A stretch of DNA of 64,000 bases from Owenia fusiformis (GCA_903813345.2 CAIIXF020000005.1:16621375-16685374); one strand, 5' to 3'. Positions 26,045 to 38,427 are shown, counted from the stretch's first letter. The notes: generated by a model from the letters alone, not told the origin. Translations and numbers: made by a program.

Positions 26045-26435
26045 AAAGCCTTTTCTGGGTCGCCGCGAATGGCATGATTTCCTCGAGTCTCTTCAGTTGC
26101 AGGGCAACCATACTGGGACCGATTCGTGTCGTTCCACTACTGCCCTTGGTGGGGACCCGCTACCATACTGTATGACTCCCGGGGTCTACTAATGCACGTC
26201 AGTGGAGGGAACCAACCACAGTCTCACAATTTGTCTCTGACAAGAGCGGTCAGAGAACCAACCCAAGCCAAGGGCAGGTATACGGTTGGACCTTCGGACC
26301 GGGTGTCCTGTAGTGCAATGATCAAAAACTCCGTACCTGGGGCTCGAACGCGGGACCTCCGTATCCCTCCGGTACGCTCGACCGCAAAGTAGTCCGTATA
26401 CGCCACGAGGCTACTCTGCTTAGGTGTCAAAACTC
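26045..26435 (-). mobile_element. Possible tRNA-derived SINE
   Basis: GC-richer than its surroundings. On the minus strand the head reads TAGCCTCGTGGCGTATACGG (A-box-like, near 26413-26394), followed about 55 bases later by GCGTTCGAGCCCC (B-box-like, near 26351-26338). That spacing is typical of an RNA polymerase III promoter. The predicted tRNA-like head lacks a convincing acceptor stem, so it is not a functional tRNA. The long open frames here in both strands have no protein motifs. Confidence 0.5.
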
Positions 26436-26749
26436 CACAAAAATTTAATAGTTGTTATAACATTTTACTTGGATGAACACGCCGGCTACAGGTTGTAATA
26501 ATCCTATTTTCTATTTTCTTATTTCAAGTATTTTGTATTTGAATGACTAATTATAAACAATGGCAATCACAACACGCTGCGCTTCTAAACTTTCGATCAA
26601 ATGGTCTTCTGAGTGAGCGGAATAAAGAGGGATTCCATTTAAAAACTATTTATTATAAGATAAATACTTTTTGAATTTTATGATATTCAGAGACGATTTT
26701 ATGCGAGCGAAGATAATATTTTTATACCCATATTGATCAATACAAATCT

Positions 26750-26922
26750 ACCGGTGTGAAAGAAATTATGGTCCCCCAGGGATTATGGTCCCCTTTCTTA
26801 ACAGCCCTTTCTGGCCCTGGTTGTGTATAAGATAATAAGAGAAAGAGGTCACCATATAAATCAATGAATAGTAGGACCATAATTTGATAGGACCTTCTAC
26901 CCTTTTACACCGGGTTTCGCCT
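26750..26922. repeat. Small imperfect foldback
   Basis: CCGGTGTGAAAGAAATTATG at the left is mirrored by a diverged inverted end TTCTACCCTTTTACACCGG, with GGACC/GGTCC blocks inside. Non-coding. Confidence 0.45.
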
Positions 26923-27308
26923 CACATCTAAACTGTAACTGCGATACTGCTTACAGTACTACCGAAAATACATTGTTAATCCACTTAATTATTTAATTAA
27001 AAGTTAATCCTAATTCTCACTCATGATTCTCATTGATGATCGTCTGCAAAAGTGACCAAATTATATGTACCTTTTTGTATTAAACGTGGCTATTAATACT
27101 GTTAGTACAGCCGCTATATGTATGTATTTTGATATAATTTGTAATAAAATAAACTGAATAAAATAATAAAAAAGATCCGCTTATACAGTGTTACAGGTCG
27201 TTTGTCAGTATTGCTCGGGGTATTGCTTCTTCGCCTTACGTCAACTCTTCTAGCGAGCAGGCTATAGGACAACAAGGTCTTGTCATTCTAAAAATTACCT
27301 CGCAAAAG

Positions 27309-27772
27309 CACTGTTCCCCATCTGGTTATAAAGACGTACTTACGTCTTTACGTCTTTACTTACATCTTTATTACAAAGAAGGAGGTCGATTTGTATCCAA
27401 ATATTTTACCCATAGGCCCTATGTTATGAGTAATATCCGGTTACTATACTGAAAAGCGAATCAGTGACGAGTACCCAAGGGCTCTTAATCAAATGAGAAT
27501 TACTCACGTCTTCTGAGCAATCAGGAATAGGCTATTACACAACGCAACCAAGACGTTATGAAATTCATCAGATAACGTCCTGGTTGCTGAAGTGAGGAAT
27601 TCTCACTCGATTATTTGAGCTGCTGGACATAGTAGGTGCTCGTGACGGACTCGCATTTTAGTTACCGGGATACATTAATCGACCTCCTTTTTGGAGAAAA
27701 TGATAAAAAATTTCCTCCGACGGAAGATCATCCAGTAGAGGTAACGTCTTCATAACCAGGTGGGGACCAGTG
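27309..27772. mobile_element. 464-bp foldback/MITE
   Basis: The left end CACTGTTCCCCATCTGG continues with TTATAAAGACGT. The right end is its inverted copy with few changes (ACGTCTTCATAACCAGGTGG, then GGACCAGTG). A second inverted pair GAAGGAGGTCGAT/ATCGACCTCCTTTT lies inside. There is no coding frame. Confidence 0.75.
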
Positions 27773-28708
27773 AAAGAACTGAAGTTTTGCTTTCCCTGGA
27801 ATAGAAAGGGCTGACCTTATTTTGTACCTTAAAATAATTGTAAACGCACGATATATGTAATTTGATTTCCACTGATCACCATCTTTAACAGCTCTCTCGT
27901 TAATAACCTCTCAGATCTAAATCAATCCTATGAAATAGAAACGTGGTGAACCAGGATTAAGGGGAGGATGTAAAAGTGCACCACTTAGATCTTCACCTTT
28001 CGTGTCTGTATCAATGAGTCTCTTGTAAATCTAACCCGATAAAAGCTTTGATTTAATGAAGGATCCCGAGAGGTCTTCGAGTAGTTTACTCCTCCTAGTA
28101 AGGTTAATTTTAACACCTGGATTCTAAGAGATATTGAAGTGGTTTATCCTCTTCTTGTAAAACGACTTGATTGAATTAACAGATTTTTCAGTTGCAAAGC
28201 TACGCCTACCTGTACACTGTACAGTAGTAAATGCGTAGCTCTCTCATAAATAATATTAACTTGTCGGTATTTTCTTATCAAAAGTCAAAAACAAATAAAA
28301 AAGACATCGACTTACATGGAAGCAAGGCTACATAAAAGTCTACTTTTCAATTAGTAAAATGTCCTACCAAGAGGAGAGAAACCTCCAGAGCTTTAGCGAT
28401 AACAGACATCAATACGTCTCTTGCGTACCACCTTCCGATCGTGTGCGCAAATTCTCACCAGTTAGTTTTCGAATATAACACATCGTTGTGATGTTTTAAT
28501 CGATTCCTTATATTAAGCATATTCCTTACATCTTTCTTTGACTTGTTGTGAAATAACAGTAGGTCATCATTGAACCCTGGGATTTCTCCCTCTCTTTGTC
28601 CTACCTGAGCTAAATTCCATTTTGGCAAGACTACTATAGGCCTATAGTACACTGGTGCTCCACTCGATTACGCTGGAACCTAAAGAACTTTGAAATCGTA
28701 CCTTCCGA

Positions 28709-29078
28709 TACCCTTTGCATTCGTTTGACTTCACTTCTTAAAAGAGAGCTTCGTCTTCACTCTTTCAAACTAAAATAAACCTGTGAACTCACCGCGCCAA
28801 TCAGTGATCGTCGGCCAAATTTGACCGACGTTCTTTATATGGTCATTTCTTCTGACGTCATCGTTGAGCCCGGAATTGACCAATGACATGCACATATTTA
28901 ATTAGAACGCATTTGGCGTATGTTTCTTCAAGCTCGCTGACTGGTGGAAGGTAAGCGCGTATGTCAAAAGTGATTACCCAAACTGTCACCGGTACCCGTC
29001 GTGGGGGCGGGGCTAATAAACTGTAATATGGTCTCTACTAGGCAGAGTGTAGTTTAACTAGACTCTGCACGCAGGGTA
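28709..29078. mobile_element. 370-bp short-TIR DNA transposon, 9-bp target duplication (copy 2 of 3)
   Basis: Ends TACCCTTTGC and GCAGGGTA. A perfect 9-bp direct repeat ACCTTCCGA lies at 28700-28708 and 29079-29087. Same orientation as the copy at 15383. Small internal deletions account for the shorter length. Confidence 0.93.
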
Positions 29079-29087
29079 ACCTTCCGA

Positions 29088-29629
29088 CATTTTTATTTCG
29101 TGAGTTGTAGGCAGAATGCCCACGACATTTTTATCACAAACGTACAGAAAATGTACATGTTTGCGAACAAATAGTTCATAAAACAACAGAATCGTCGATT
29201 TTATACCCCCTTACGTCAATTTTGTTACGTAAACGGAATGGGTTAGAAGTGCAATCTTAACCGTAATTGACTGAAGCTCCAGTGTAGTTATGTCAAAACG
29301 TAAAATTATTTTAGATAAAACATGTTATCATACTTGAAAGCATTTTCTCTCAAATGACGGCATAATTCTTCTGAGTTTTTTTAGTTCAAAGTTATCATCT
29401 TCAGATCTTTCATATTAGCAATATTTCAATAGACATAGGGAGTTTTATTCAAGATTTATTGTGTGCATTGGTACAATCCATATAATCAAGCATTATATTT
29501 CATTCTTTGAAATCAAGTACCACTATCAGAAAATGAGAAGGTAGCGATATTGTACATCAACCAAGTACTTTAAATATCCGCTAAGCTCAAGCATCTTGGA
29601 TTTCTATAATAGTAAATAAGGTTTCCGTT
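29088..29629. other. Short gene-free spacer before the 18-kb element
   Basis: AT-rich, no motif recognised. Its last bases, TCCGTT (29624-29629), are the left target duplication of the following element. Confidence 0.6.
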
Positions 29630-30536
29630 ACTACATAGGTACCCGTATAGATATCTCGAGTGTTATTGACTTTTCGGCTTATCTCTACTAATCCACTCGA
29701 GTTAAGCCTTTAAGTCAACAAACCGACCCTTCGCTAACCCTAAGGCCCGATAAGAGGCTTCCTAACCCCCGAAAATCGACCCTATTTCCCTCCCCCACCA
29801 CGCCCCTACCCAGGGTATAGTTAGGGGTGAAGTTTTCTAGGCCTAACCTAACCCCCCTAAACACTTTGGCGCGGGTCCCGTCTCTCTAGCTCTTTCCGTT
29901 CGGGAGATAGAAATCGGGCTGTCGGAGCCGCTTTCTTTGATCTCGCCGACACCCCCCTCCCTCGCATATTCAGGCAATTTTGGTTATACCCTTACTATAC
30001 TCCTCCATTCTTAACCCTAATCGCTATAACGGATAAAATTGGTTTTTACCGAACATAACATTATAATAAAAAGTAGTAGACTGATTTCACGTCAAAATTC
30101 TCTTGATACCACACAATAATTGTAAAATAAAACTCCCTAATAAATGATGTCTTTCATTTGTCGAAATGTAGCCACATCCCACATTCTAACTTCTGTGAAG
30201 TTTTACGTTTTAAATCATATTGTCTGTGCCTGCATGTATTCTTAGCTCAAAATAGTGGCTGAATTTTACGAACTGTACATTCGACATGTACATTAAATCA
30301 AAACTTGTAATCATAATAGCATAGTAGTCTACATTCGTTAAAATTTGTTAGTTTTCTTTCAATACTGACAATAACATTTTCATTCAATAATGACATAACT
30401 AAAATATGTTTTTAATACATAAACCACTATATTCTGTTATATTTTGTTTTTGTTTCGTGAATTACTATGTTTACAATATTCTTGATGATTACATGTAACT
30501 TAACTATCTTATCTAGTATAACTATAAACAAATATT

Positions 30537-31087
30537 TTACAATACATAGTCTCTTTGAATAGTGCAAGTTTGAAAAGTATCAGAATGTGATCTTTGGATT
30601 CTGATCTGCATATCAGAAACATAACGTTTGACCAAACCATCGTTCAATTGCGTATTTGAACAGAAGTCTGATAATATATCTTCTACACGTCTGCCTTTGC
30701 ACCACTGAACAGAAAAGTATATGGTGTATTGTCCACACACTGATGAATCCCAACTTTGAAGTCTTACTGAAGTCGATATAATTTTCCTTTTTAGGCTCTT
30801 TGCAAATGTTTCGAAATCTGAGTTGTAACAGTAATAAGACGGTGCGTGGCCGTAGGAATCTACAAAATACACGTTTCTTCTGCTATCTGGCTATCTCTGG
30901 GTACTATAAAGAGGCACCAATGTTGACCCTCTTGAGATGTTTTGTCTGTATTACTAACTAATATCTCGCACTTTGGAGCATTGTGTAGGACTAAGCTACG
31001 TAACTCATCGCTACCAAACACTCCGCAATGTTTATTTTTGGTTAAGTTATTGCTTTTCAAAATACAATTAATCTCCTCCGTGTTCAT
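30537..31087 (-). pseudogene. Adenovirus-type (Polinton) cysteine protease, frameshifted, left arm
   Basis: The N-terminal part (30860-31087, 75 codons from ATG) has CGVFGSDEL and the catalytic-His motif GQHWCLFIVP. The frame then ends, and the remainder continues in another frame (30537-about 30890) with the acidic motif YFVDSYGHAP and the catalytic Gln/Cys motif QSWDSSVCGQY. These are the expected His, Asp, Gln and Cys positions of the adenain/C5 family, which in viruses and Polintons matures capsid proteins. One shift near 30880-30900 separates the halves. The GTG at the start of the second frame is not a translation start. Confidence 0.82.
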
Positions 31088-31479
31088 TTCGTCGTTAAAT
31101 CAGTTGAATATAACCTTTCCGGACTTGTCTATTTCGAAGACTGTGGGGAAGACACGAACTGAAATGTTATCTTCGATATTGAGTTTACATGGTTAAGACT
31201 TACAAAGTTCAAGCAGTCAACTTATACCAATACTGCGTTGATTAAATGTAGTTTCCCGTCCATAATGACCATTATAATAAACCCATTTTCTCAAAACGCA
31301 AAGAACCATATTCTAATTGTGTTTTGTATTTTTATCGACTTTTTCATGTTTACAATAATCTTCACTAATTTAACTATTAATAACAAATTTAATCCGCACA
31401 TTCTCTTCGGAAGCTGTCAGAAGGTGATCTTTGCCTTTTTATCTGCATATTTGAACAGAAAGTTTAACCAAGCCATCGT

Positions 31480-31917
31480 TCACTTGGGTATTTGTACTGA
31501 AGTCTGATTATATATCTTGTACAGACCTGGCCTTTCACCATTGTACCGAAAATATATCAGTATTGTCCACATACTGAAGACAAGGCATACTGAAGTTGAG
31601 ACAACGTTTCTTTGTAATCTCTTCGTAAATGTTTCGAAATCAGAGTTGCTATAAGACGGTATGTGGCGGTATGAATCTATAAAATAGACGTTGGACATTC
31701 CTCGCCTGTTCTTGTAGATAACATACTGTACGTGTACATCGAAATTAATGCTATTGTTAAATATTCGGCCCAAATATGTAGAGTGCTTAACGCTTTCAAG
31801 GAAAGTTGTCATTGAAAGTGAATTGCATATTGGATTTTGAGAAAAAACAATTGTTATCTTGAAAGTGTTAACAATAAGGTGATACCTCTTACAGAATTTG
31901 AATAGACAATTTAACAT
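31480..31917 (-). pseudogene. Chimeric ORF: reverse transcriptase end fused to a second protease fragment, left arm
   Basis: 145 codons. Residues 1-55 look like the end of a non-LTR RT palm/thumb region (LNCLFKFCKRYHLIVNTFK, then VKHSTYLGRIFNNSINF). Residues from about 75 resemble the protease segment around the acidic residue (NVYFIDSYRHIPSY, SDFETF) seen in the neighbouring protease, but the catalytic-Cys motif is lost. It is either a decayed tandem protease duplicate abutting an old LINE or a coincidental fusion of two relics. It is unlikely to be functional. Confidence 0.65.
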
Positions 31918-32330
31918 TCTTTCAGCTCAATCTTCAATATTTGAATATAAAATTAAACCATCAGTCCAAAGTAAAAGATTTATCTTATGACCATCAATTT
32001 AAATTTTACACTCTTTTGCTAAATAGTGTGACAAATCGTCAAGGAAATGGTTGAATAAGTAATTACTTAGCCCTGCATTATGTCGGCATATGTCTCGAAA
32101 GTAGGGGCGATACCATCTTTGAGTTTCAGACAAGTTTTCGATTTTTTATCCATTCTGAAAATGATTATATGAAACTAGTTGAATTAGGTCGTATATCCAG
32201 TTTGAATGGTTTACACATTAAACATATTAACATAATCGAACGCTTTTCTGAAGTCAATCCTAATTCGTTATACTAGTTTCTTTTACTCGTTTATAGTGAG
32301 ATATATGAGTGCGTAAGATAAATAAAGTGT
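31780..32330 (-). pseudogene. Decayed non-LTR reverse transcriptase fragment, left arm
   Basis: Upstream of the chimeric ORF the minus strand gives broken RT-like pieces: KAFDYVN, YLFNHFLDDLSHYLAKEC, and LLLWTDGLILYSNIED where active elements have the FADD box. Several stops interrupt it. It resembles CR1/Jockey-type LINEs. Confidence 0.6.
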
Positions 32331-33278
32331 GCTTTGTCTGATTTAGATTGCGTCGACAACATTGCCTGTGCAAGCTTAAACATTTATTACTCTATAATTA
32401 TCAGGATCAAACGTACTAGTATACAACCTTGCTTAGAAATAGTTTATAACATGCCTATTCCCCATTCATTTGGGTAATCTACACTTAGAAAAACATGATT
32501 AAAAGAATGGTGATATAGTCCATGGTATGAAATCTTTAGGACGTCTAATAAAGGAGCTGGCAGCACACTATAGCGCAGCGATATTTGAACTAACATTAAC
32601 ATACCTACATATGTTCCCTAATAATTTTTATTATAACCGTTTAATATACTTCCAGCTTTCAGGCTGAATTATGCCTGCCATTAACAGAGGTAAAATGAAA
32701 TCCCAATTTTTCCCAATTTGGAGTACACAATGCAACAGAAAATAATACAAAATGATTTTAAATATATGATTTAGGTTTCTAAGCTATAAATATGAGGTTA
32801 TTTTTCTTATCAATACCAAGAAATTATGTAATCAGTGTATCGACGTTTTGTATTGTCTCTCAGGTATTAATAAGATAAATGTTACAAATGAATCATTTTT
32901 ATATTAGAATGACAAATGCTTAAATTATGCTAGTTTTTCACAAAATGGGTCTCAGTACGCTTTGAGATATGGACTTTTATTCAGCGGTGAACATTATCAA
33001 TAAAGGAGGGCATATTGCTCTTCCTTGAATACTTGGGACTACAGCTAAATTATATTTCTCGTAGTTAGATATAGCTCAGTTGCTTATAAAACAACCATCA
33101 AGACTTGGTAGAATTCATGAATAATTGAGAAAAATCGTTCTTCCTAAAATCTGATTGTATCCAGCGGTAAGGTCAAAGAAGAAACAACCACCAGAAAACT
33201 TGATGATAGCCACAAGTAATGTCGCGGAAGAATTGTAAGGCGTTCGATTGCATATGTCTCTAATTGATTATTACACAT

Positions 33279-34375
33279 GCCCTTGGAATATATGAACATT
33301 CCAATACCTCTGTAACATTTAATTAGATATATATCTTATACCTATTTGTTATTGTATTATGTTTTATAAAACATGAACAATAATTTGTTGTTAAACTCCT
33401 TGCAATTATATGGAAAAATTCTGGTAATAAAATGTTTCAAATGGTAGGAAAACTAATATGTTCCCAATCATAAATTACCTAAATATTCCACACAATTCTG
33501 TTGAATCGGCTTGGCTCATATTTGAAAATTCAAACAAAATCTGAAATATACACTTGCGTAATTACATTAATCAAACACCGACATCTACAGTAAAATCATA
33601 GTATATGTTTACATTACGATAATCAATTTTTTGCTCGTATGCTTAGAATAACGGTCTGTGTCTTATAAAATGTATAAAAGTTCGAATCAAAATATTTAAG
33701 TTTTTTGACCCCTTGTGTTGAAAGACATTTTTCGACCCGAAAGCCGGAACTTTTTCAGCAAATGGTATTTTTAAAGAATCGAGACATATACACCTTCATA
33801 AATATTGGTTCAAATGTTGCTGCGCTATAGTATATATATTTATTATTCGGAAATCATACCATGAACTAATATCAGGAATGAGTGATTTGCAGTTTTAATA
33901 ATATTTGAGGGTAAATCATCAATTATTCCAGCAGCTTTATCATAATTTATTAACTCTTTCTAAAGCCATATACACTTCATCTTATTCTTGAATCTTGTTA
34001 TTTCCAATATTGTCACTCAATTTCATTTGTGTACTTGAACTACAAACACCAAACTTGTCTCTGCTCGTTTACAATGATGTAACAAAACTACATAAATTGT
34101 TTTGCCAAATAATAGAATATGGTATTTAGTTGTAAACGCAATGAATCATTGTAAGTTGGGCAATAAAAAAACAGTGGGATAGTGGTGGGGAATGGGTGGT
34201 TTTCGAAAAATGCAGTACAAAATAACTCCCGTATTCTTCAATGTCAAGTAATAATCAGAGAAAGAAACGTATAATAAACACTAAATGTTCTTTCACATAA
34301 ATTAAATGTATATAGTCCGTTTGTCATTTTCTGAACGTATGAATTTGTAAAAAAGACGATGTTTTATTTTTAGAA
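33279..34375. other. Interior of the Polinton-like element, no gene recognised
   Basis: About 1.1 kb of AT-rich sequence inside the left arm. No Polinton core gene motif and no repeat structure were seen. Confidence 0.5.
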
Positions 34376-35260
34376 ATCACCACAATAAGGGTTTTCTGAA
34401 GCGATTTAGCAGGGTTGCCAAAAAAGTGATTATCTTTAATATTTTGAAAAGTAAGCACAGAAACATCACAATTTTTGTGTCTAAACCCAGGTTTTCAGGG
34501 TCGGGGAATAAGATGAAATGATTAAAATCATGATTACAGCATTTAATAAATAAAATAAATAAATTTTGCAAAATAAGGGCAGTCATTATCGGAATAATGA
34601 TAACCTTCAATAATAGTACAGTAGCAGTACAATATTGGTGTCTAAACCTAGGTTTTCAGGGTCAATAATAAGATAAGATGAAATGATGAAAAAGTATTTA
34701 AACGAAAATAATTGTGATCATGCAAATTAGGACGGCCATTATCAAGTCATTGATTATCTTCAATATTCTGGAGACTCGCCACAGTAGCACCACAATACTG
34801 GTGTCTAAACCTAGGTTTTCTGGGTCAAAAAATAAGATAAAATGATAAAAATTATTAAAACAATAATGATTGTGATCATACAAATTATGGCGGTCATTAT
34901 GAAATTGTTGATTATCTTCAATATTTCGGAGATTAATCAATAAAGCATCACAATACTGGTGCCTAAACCCAGGGTCAACGAATAAAAGGTAAATTAACAA
35001 AAAAAGATTAAAACAATAATGATTGTGATTATGCAAATTTAATTAGGGTGTCTATTATCGAATACTAAGAATAAAATAACATCACAATTGTTATATATTT
35101 TACTAAACTCAGGTTCTCAGGATCGGAGAATAAGATTAACTTACATAAATAGGATTTGAAGAATAGTTATTTTGTTCAAGCAAATCAAGGCGGTCATCCA
35201 TTTATTGATAATCTTCAATATATAGTTCGGAGACTAAGCAGAGAAGTATTTGTTAATCAC
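34376..35260. repeat. About 160-bp imperfect tandem repeats, interrupted by a LINE
   Basis: Units share GTGTCTAAACCYAGGTTTTC (at about 34479, 34640, 34803, 34961 and 35102), TTGATTATCTTCAATAT and GCAAATTARGRCGGYCATTA. Spacing is 141-163 bp. Further units flank the LINE insertion at 35389 and 38428-38560. Confidence 0.8.
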
Positions 35261-35634
35261 CCCTCGTAACTGCTTCATTGCAAATGACACATGTTTTATT
35301 TTTTGCTCTTGTTATCGTTGCATGTTTTGCGGGTTAATATAGCATGGGGTTCCTCTTAGAGATCAAAGGTGGCCAAAGCAAATGTGTTCAAGCAAATCAA
35401 GGCGGACATCCATTTATTGATTTTTTTTTCTTTTCAATATAGTTTATTTCAGTTTCTAAAGTAAGTACAGATACAGTAAATCAATTACAATCTTATCATA
35501 TTCCATTTGTTTTTAAAAAATACATTTTTACATAAATTTCGAATTTTAGAGTTTTAACAATTCCTTCAAAATTCCGTTTTATTCCATTATTTAATTCTTG
35601 GATGTATGCTTTATAGATCACAAATGTTACAATA

Positions 35635-36222
35635 CTAATAAAATGCAGTCTGGTTGTCATTTCCATTATAACCTATTACCAACTTTCTATATGTTATCTT
35701 TAAACCTGATATATTAAAGATATATTTCCAAACATTTTGGGAGAGTGTACATGTGAAAAGCAAATGTTTTAATGTACATACTTCTCCGCACAAACTGCAA
35801 TTATATGTTTCACTTTTTCCATATAAATGTAAGTCATTTAGACTAGGAAGGATGTTGTTTATAATCTTATAGTTGAAATTAGCTATCTTCTTTTCTTTAC
35901 ATTTTATCTTTGTAAAAAAAAAGTTTTCCCAATTTATTTCATCGAAGGTTTCATTATTTAAGAAGCAAAATTCACGTTCCCATTTCTTTTTCATGAACCA
36001 TTTTTCAGATTGCTTATTTTTCATAATTTCATAAAAGAATTTTGATTTTTGATCTCTAATTTGGAATAAAACATTACTTGCTTTCAATCTGTAATTTGGA
36101 ATGTTTGTGTATTTTGCTTTATTGACATCAATAAAACCTCTTGCAATATTCATATGTAACATGGCCATTTTCATATTTTTATATTTCTCACTTTTCATAT
36201 TGATCAATCCTTTATATTTCAC
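35635..36222 (-). pseudogene. LINE ORF2 C-terminal domain with zinc-knuckle-like motif
   Basis: 195 codons. CSLCGEVCTLKHLLFTC is the C-terminal CCHC-like motif of LINE ORF2 proteins. A segment at about 36235-36565 that does not read as ORF2 separates this piece from the upstream one and may be a nested insertion. Confidence 0.75.
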
Positions 36223-36234
36223 TTATCAATATAA

Positions 36235-36565
36235 CAGGTCCCTAGGTTACTATTGTATCAGTGCCAAATGTTTTAATCCTCTTGTTTGCCATGCCTTGCC
36301 TTTTCACTTTATTTTGTTTCAAACCAGTTTTTAGCTTTTCATGTTATGTTGTATGTTTTGTATTGTGTAACTTCCATATATGGAAAACACACTCACTCAC
36401 TTGAGTTTGGGTGTTGGCCCAGCATCAGTAGTTGCTTTGAGATTGTACAGAGAACACTGTGTTTGTTTATTTGAAATAGACTATTTTATACATTTTAACT
36501 TTGGCATTTTGTTATCTTTATTATCGCCACCCACGGCCTTAGCCCCGGACATTACACATACTTGA
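36235..36565. repeat. Possible nested insertion within the LINE
   Basis: About 330 bp where the ORF2 reading frame is interrupted on both sides. The sequence is more mixed in composition and includes CTCACTCACTTGAG and CCACGGCCTTAGCCCCGGAC. No clear target duplication or terminal repeats were found. Confidence 0.4.
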
Positions 36566-36695
36566 GTTAACTTGATAAAATTCAGAAATCCAATTTTGTT
36601 TTTCCTGTAACTTTTGAAAAATGTGGTTGGTATCATTAAATGTATCCTCTATTATTAGATCCTTTACATAGACAATACCACTTTCAATCCAATTT

Positions 36696-37082
36696 CTAAA
36701 ATACAGAGTTTTTTTTGTTTACAGTTAACAAACTATTACCCCATATAGTCTCTTGCAGGATATCACATGTTTTCATATTTTCAAGATTTTTTTTGTCTTT
36801 ACATTTGGCATGAGCACATAATACTTGCTGATAAAAAATTGGTATTTTCTGAAAGTATTGCAAATCAAAACTATTCATTTTCAATAAAACATCAAAATCA
36901 TTTACAATATTATCAAAATAGAGATATGGTATTTTATTCATCATTTGTTTTCTATCATATAACCTTGGAATCCAAGCAGCTTTCAGAGCATGCAATTGAG
37001 ATTCAAAGTCTATCATGTTAAGTCCACCTTTTTCTAATGAATTTATAATAAAAGTTCGCCTTATTTTATCTTTTCCATCCAA
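36696..37082 (-). pseudogene. LINE ORF2, region after the RT
   Basis: 128 codons, out of frame with the RT by a lesion near 37085-37210. GGLNMIDFESQLHALKAAWI is typical of the post-RT domain of Tx1/L1 elements. The frame continues past the annotated end at least to about 36575. Confidence 0.75.
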
Positions 37083-37210
37083 ATTATTGTATTAACTCTT
37101 TTTACAATTTCATTATCATATTGAAGTATTGATGCTGCATAAATCAATTTTGGAAGGGCGATTGATTTTATCACTGTTATTTTTCCAATTAATGTTAAAT
37201 TCCTCTTTTT

Positions 37211-38419
37211 CTAAGAATCTGATACTTTCTCTAATTTTGTTATCCTGTTCAGCCAATTTAGCTCATAACATTTGTCTTTACCATGTCCAATAAAAATGCC
37301 AAGAATTTTTACCGGCGCATTGCTAAATCTTATATTTGCAAAGTTATTTTCATTCACTTTACTTCTCCCTAACCAAATTCCTTCAGTTTTGTCTATATTT
37401 AGTTCTAATCCAGAAACATAAGAGAATGATTGAATCGTTTGAATTGCTTGCAATATTGAATCTTTGTCTTTTAAAAATAAATTAGCATCATCCGCATATT
37501 GAGAGAGTTTATATTCATTATTGTTTATTTCAATGCCTTTTATGTTAATATTCTGTTTTATTTTAAGTGCAAGGACCTCTGTGCACATAGCAGATACTGG
37601 GCAGCCTTGCCGACAGGATCTTTGCATGTGTATATTTTCAGAAAACCATCCATTTTGTTTTATAGTTACCATAGGTTTTACATAGAGTATTTTTATCCAC
37701 TTAATAAACTGTTCAGGAAAATTGAATTTTTTGAATGTTTCAAAGATGAAATTCCACTCGATACTATCAAAAGATTTTTTAAAATCAATGAATAAAATAG
37801 CGCCCTCTTTTTCAAAATTTTCAGCATATTTATAAATATCAAGCGTAAGTCGACAACTATTTCCAATAAAACGATTATTTATATAGGCAGTCTGCTGAGA
37901 CCCAATTATTTTTGCAATTACTTTTTGCATTCGCTTTGCCAAAATAAAAGCTAGTATCTTGTAGTCTGTATTAGAGAGTGAGATAGGTCTAACGTTTCTC
38001 AAAAGTTCCCTATCTCCTTTTTTAAAAAGTAAACTAATTATAATTTTTCTAAAAGATGGTGGCAGTATGCCAGTTTCATAGGATTCATTTATAGCATTTA
38101 TAACATACAAACTAACATCCTGCCAAAAGAACTTGTAAAAATTAGATGTAAATCCATCTGACCCAGGAGATATATTTAACTTCATATTTGTTATCACTTT
38201 TAAGCATTCTTCATTTGTTACTTTTCCAATCAAAAAGTTTTTGTCATTTTCATCTAATATTTTTGGAAAATTAATGCTATCAAAGTATGTAACAAGCTTT
38301 TCGTTAGTGCAAGCTTTAGATTTATACAATTCTTTATAGAAGATAACCTCCTCTTTCATTATCTCTGCATCTGAGGATACAGTTCCAGAGTTTGTTTTTA
38401 AAGATCTAATTACATCCAT
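37211..38419 (-). CDS. Reverse transcriptase domain of the LINE (ORF2 fragment)
   Basis: 402 codons open. It carries the RT order RPISLSNTDYKILAFILAKR, FIDFKKSFDSIEW, RQGCPVSAMCTEVLALKI and the active box YADDANLF, followed by GLELNIDKTEGIWLG and the thumb region. The catalytic Asp pair is intact. The pattern matches the Tx1/L1 side of the LINE tree. The first few codons lie in the target duplication, and the ATG is fortuitous because the true ORF2 start was lost by 5' truncation. Confidence 0.9.
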   Translation of the reverse strand: MDVIRSLKTNSGTVSSDAEIMKEEVIFYKELYKSKACTNEKLVTYFDSINFPKILDENDKNFLIGKVTNEECLKVITNMKLNISPGSDGFTSNFYKFFWQDVSLYVINAINESYETGILPPSFRKIIISLLFKKGDRELLRNVRPISLSNTDYKILAFILAKRMQKVIAKIIGSQQTAYINNRFIGNSCRLTLDIYKYAENFEKEGAILFIDFKKSFDSIEWNFIFETFKKFNFPEQFIKWIKILYVKPMVTIKQNGWFSENIHMQRSCRQGCPVSAMCTEVLALKIKQNINIKGIEINNNEYKLSQYADDANLFLKDKDSILQAIQTIQSFSYVSGLELNIDKTEGIWLGRSKVNENNFANIRFSNAPVKILGIFIGHGKDKCYELNWLNRITKLEKVSDS

Positions 38420-38427
38420 TTATTGAT

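Larger units (their letters stand above)
29630..33278 (+). repeat. Left inverted arm of the Polinton-like element
   Basis: 3,649 bp. The outer 370 bp is GC-rich, with runs such as CTAACCCCC and CCCTCCCCCACC; the rest is AT-rich. The inner boundary is at TTACACAT (33271-33278), after which left and right diverge. Confidence 0.93.
35422..38411 (-). mobile_element. 5'-truncated Tx1/L1-like LINE with 16-bp target duplication
   Basis: ACATCCATTTATTGAT occurs at 35406-35421 and 38412-38427. The element ends in a short A-tract on its own strand (T-run at 35422). It starts within ORF2 just before the RT, with no endonuclease domain present. The open RT segment is at 37211-38419, and 3' coding pieces lie at 36696-37082 and 35635-36222. 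The open frames and intact duplication suggest a fairly recent insertion. Confidence 0.9.

Noticed and set aside
26126-26430. Overlapping ORFs on both strands
   Set aside because: They coincide with the GC-rich SINE-like block and show no protein family motif.
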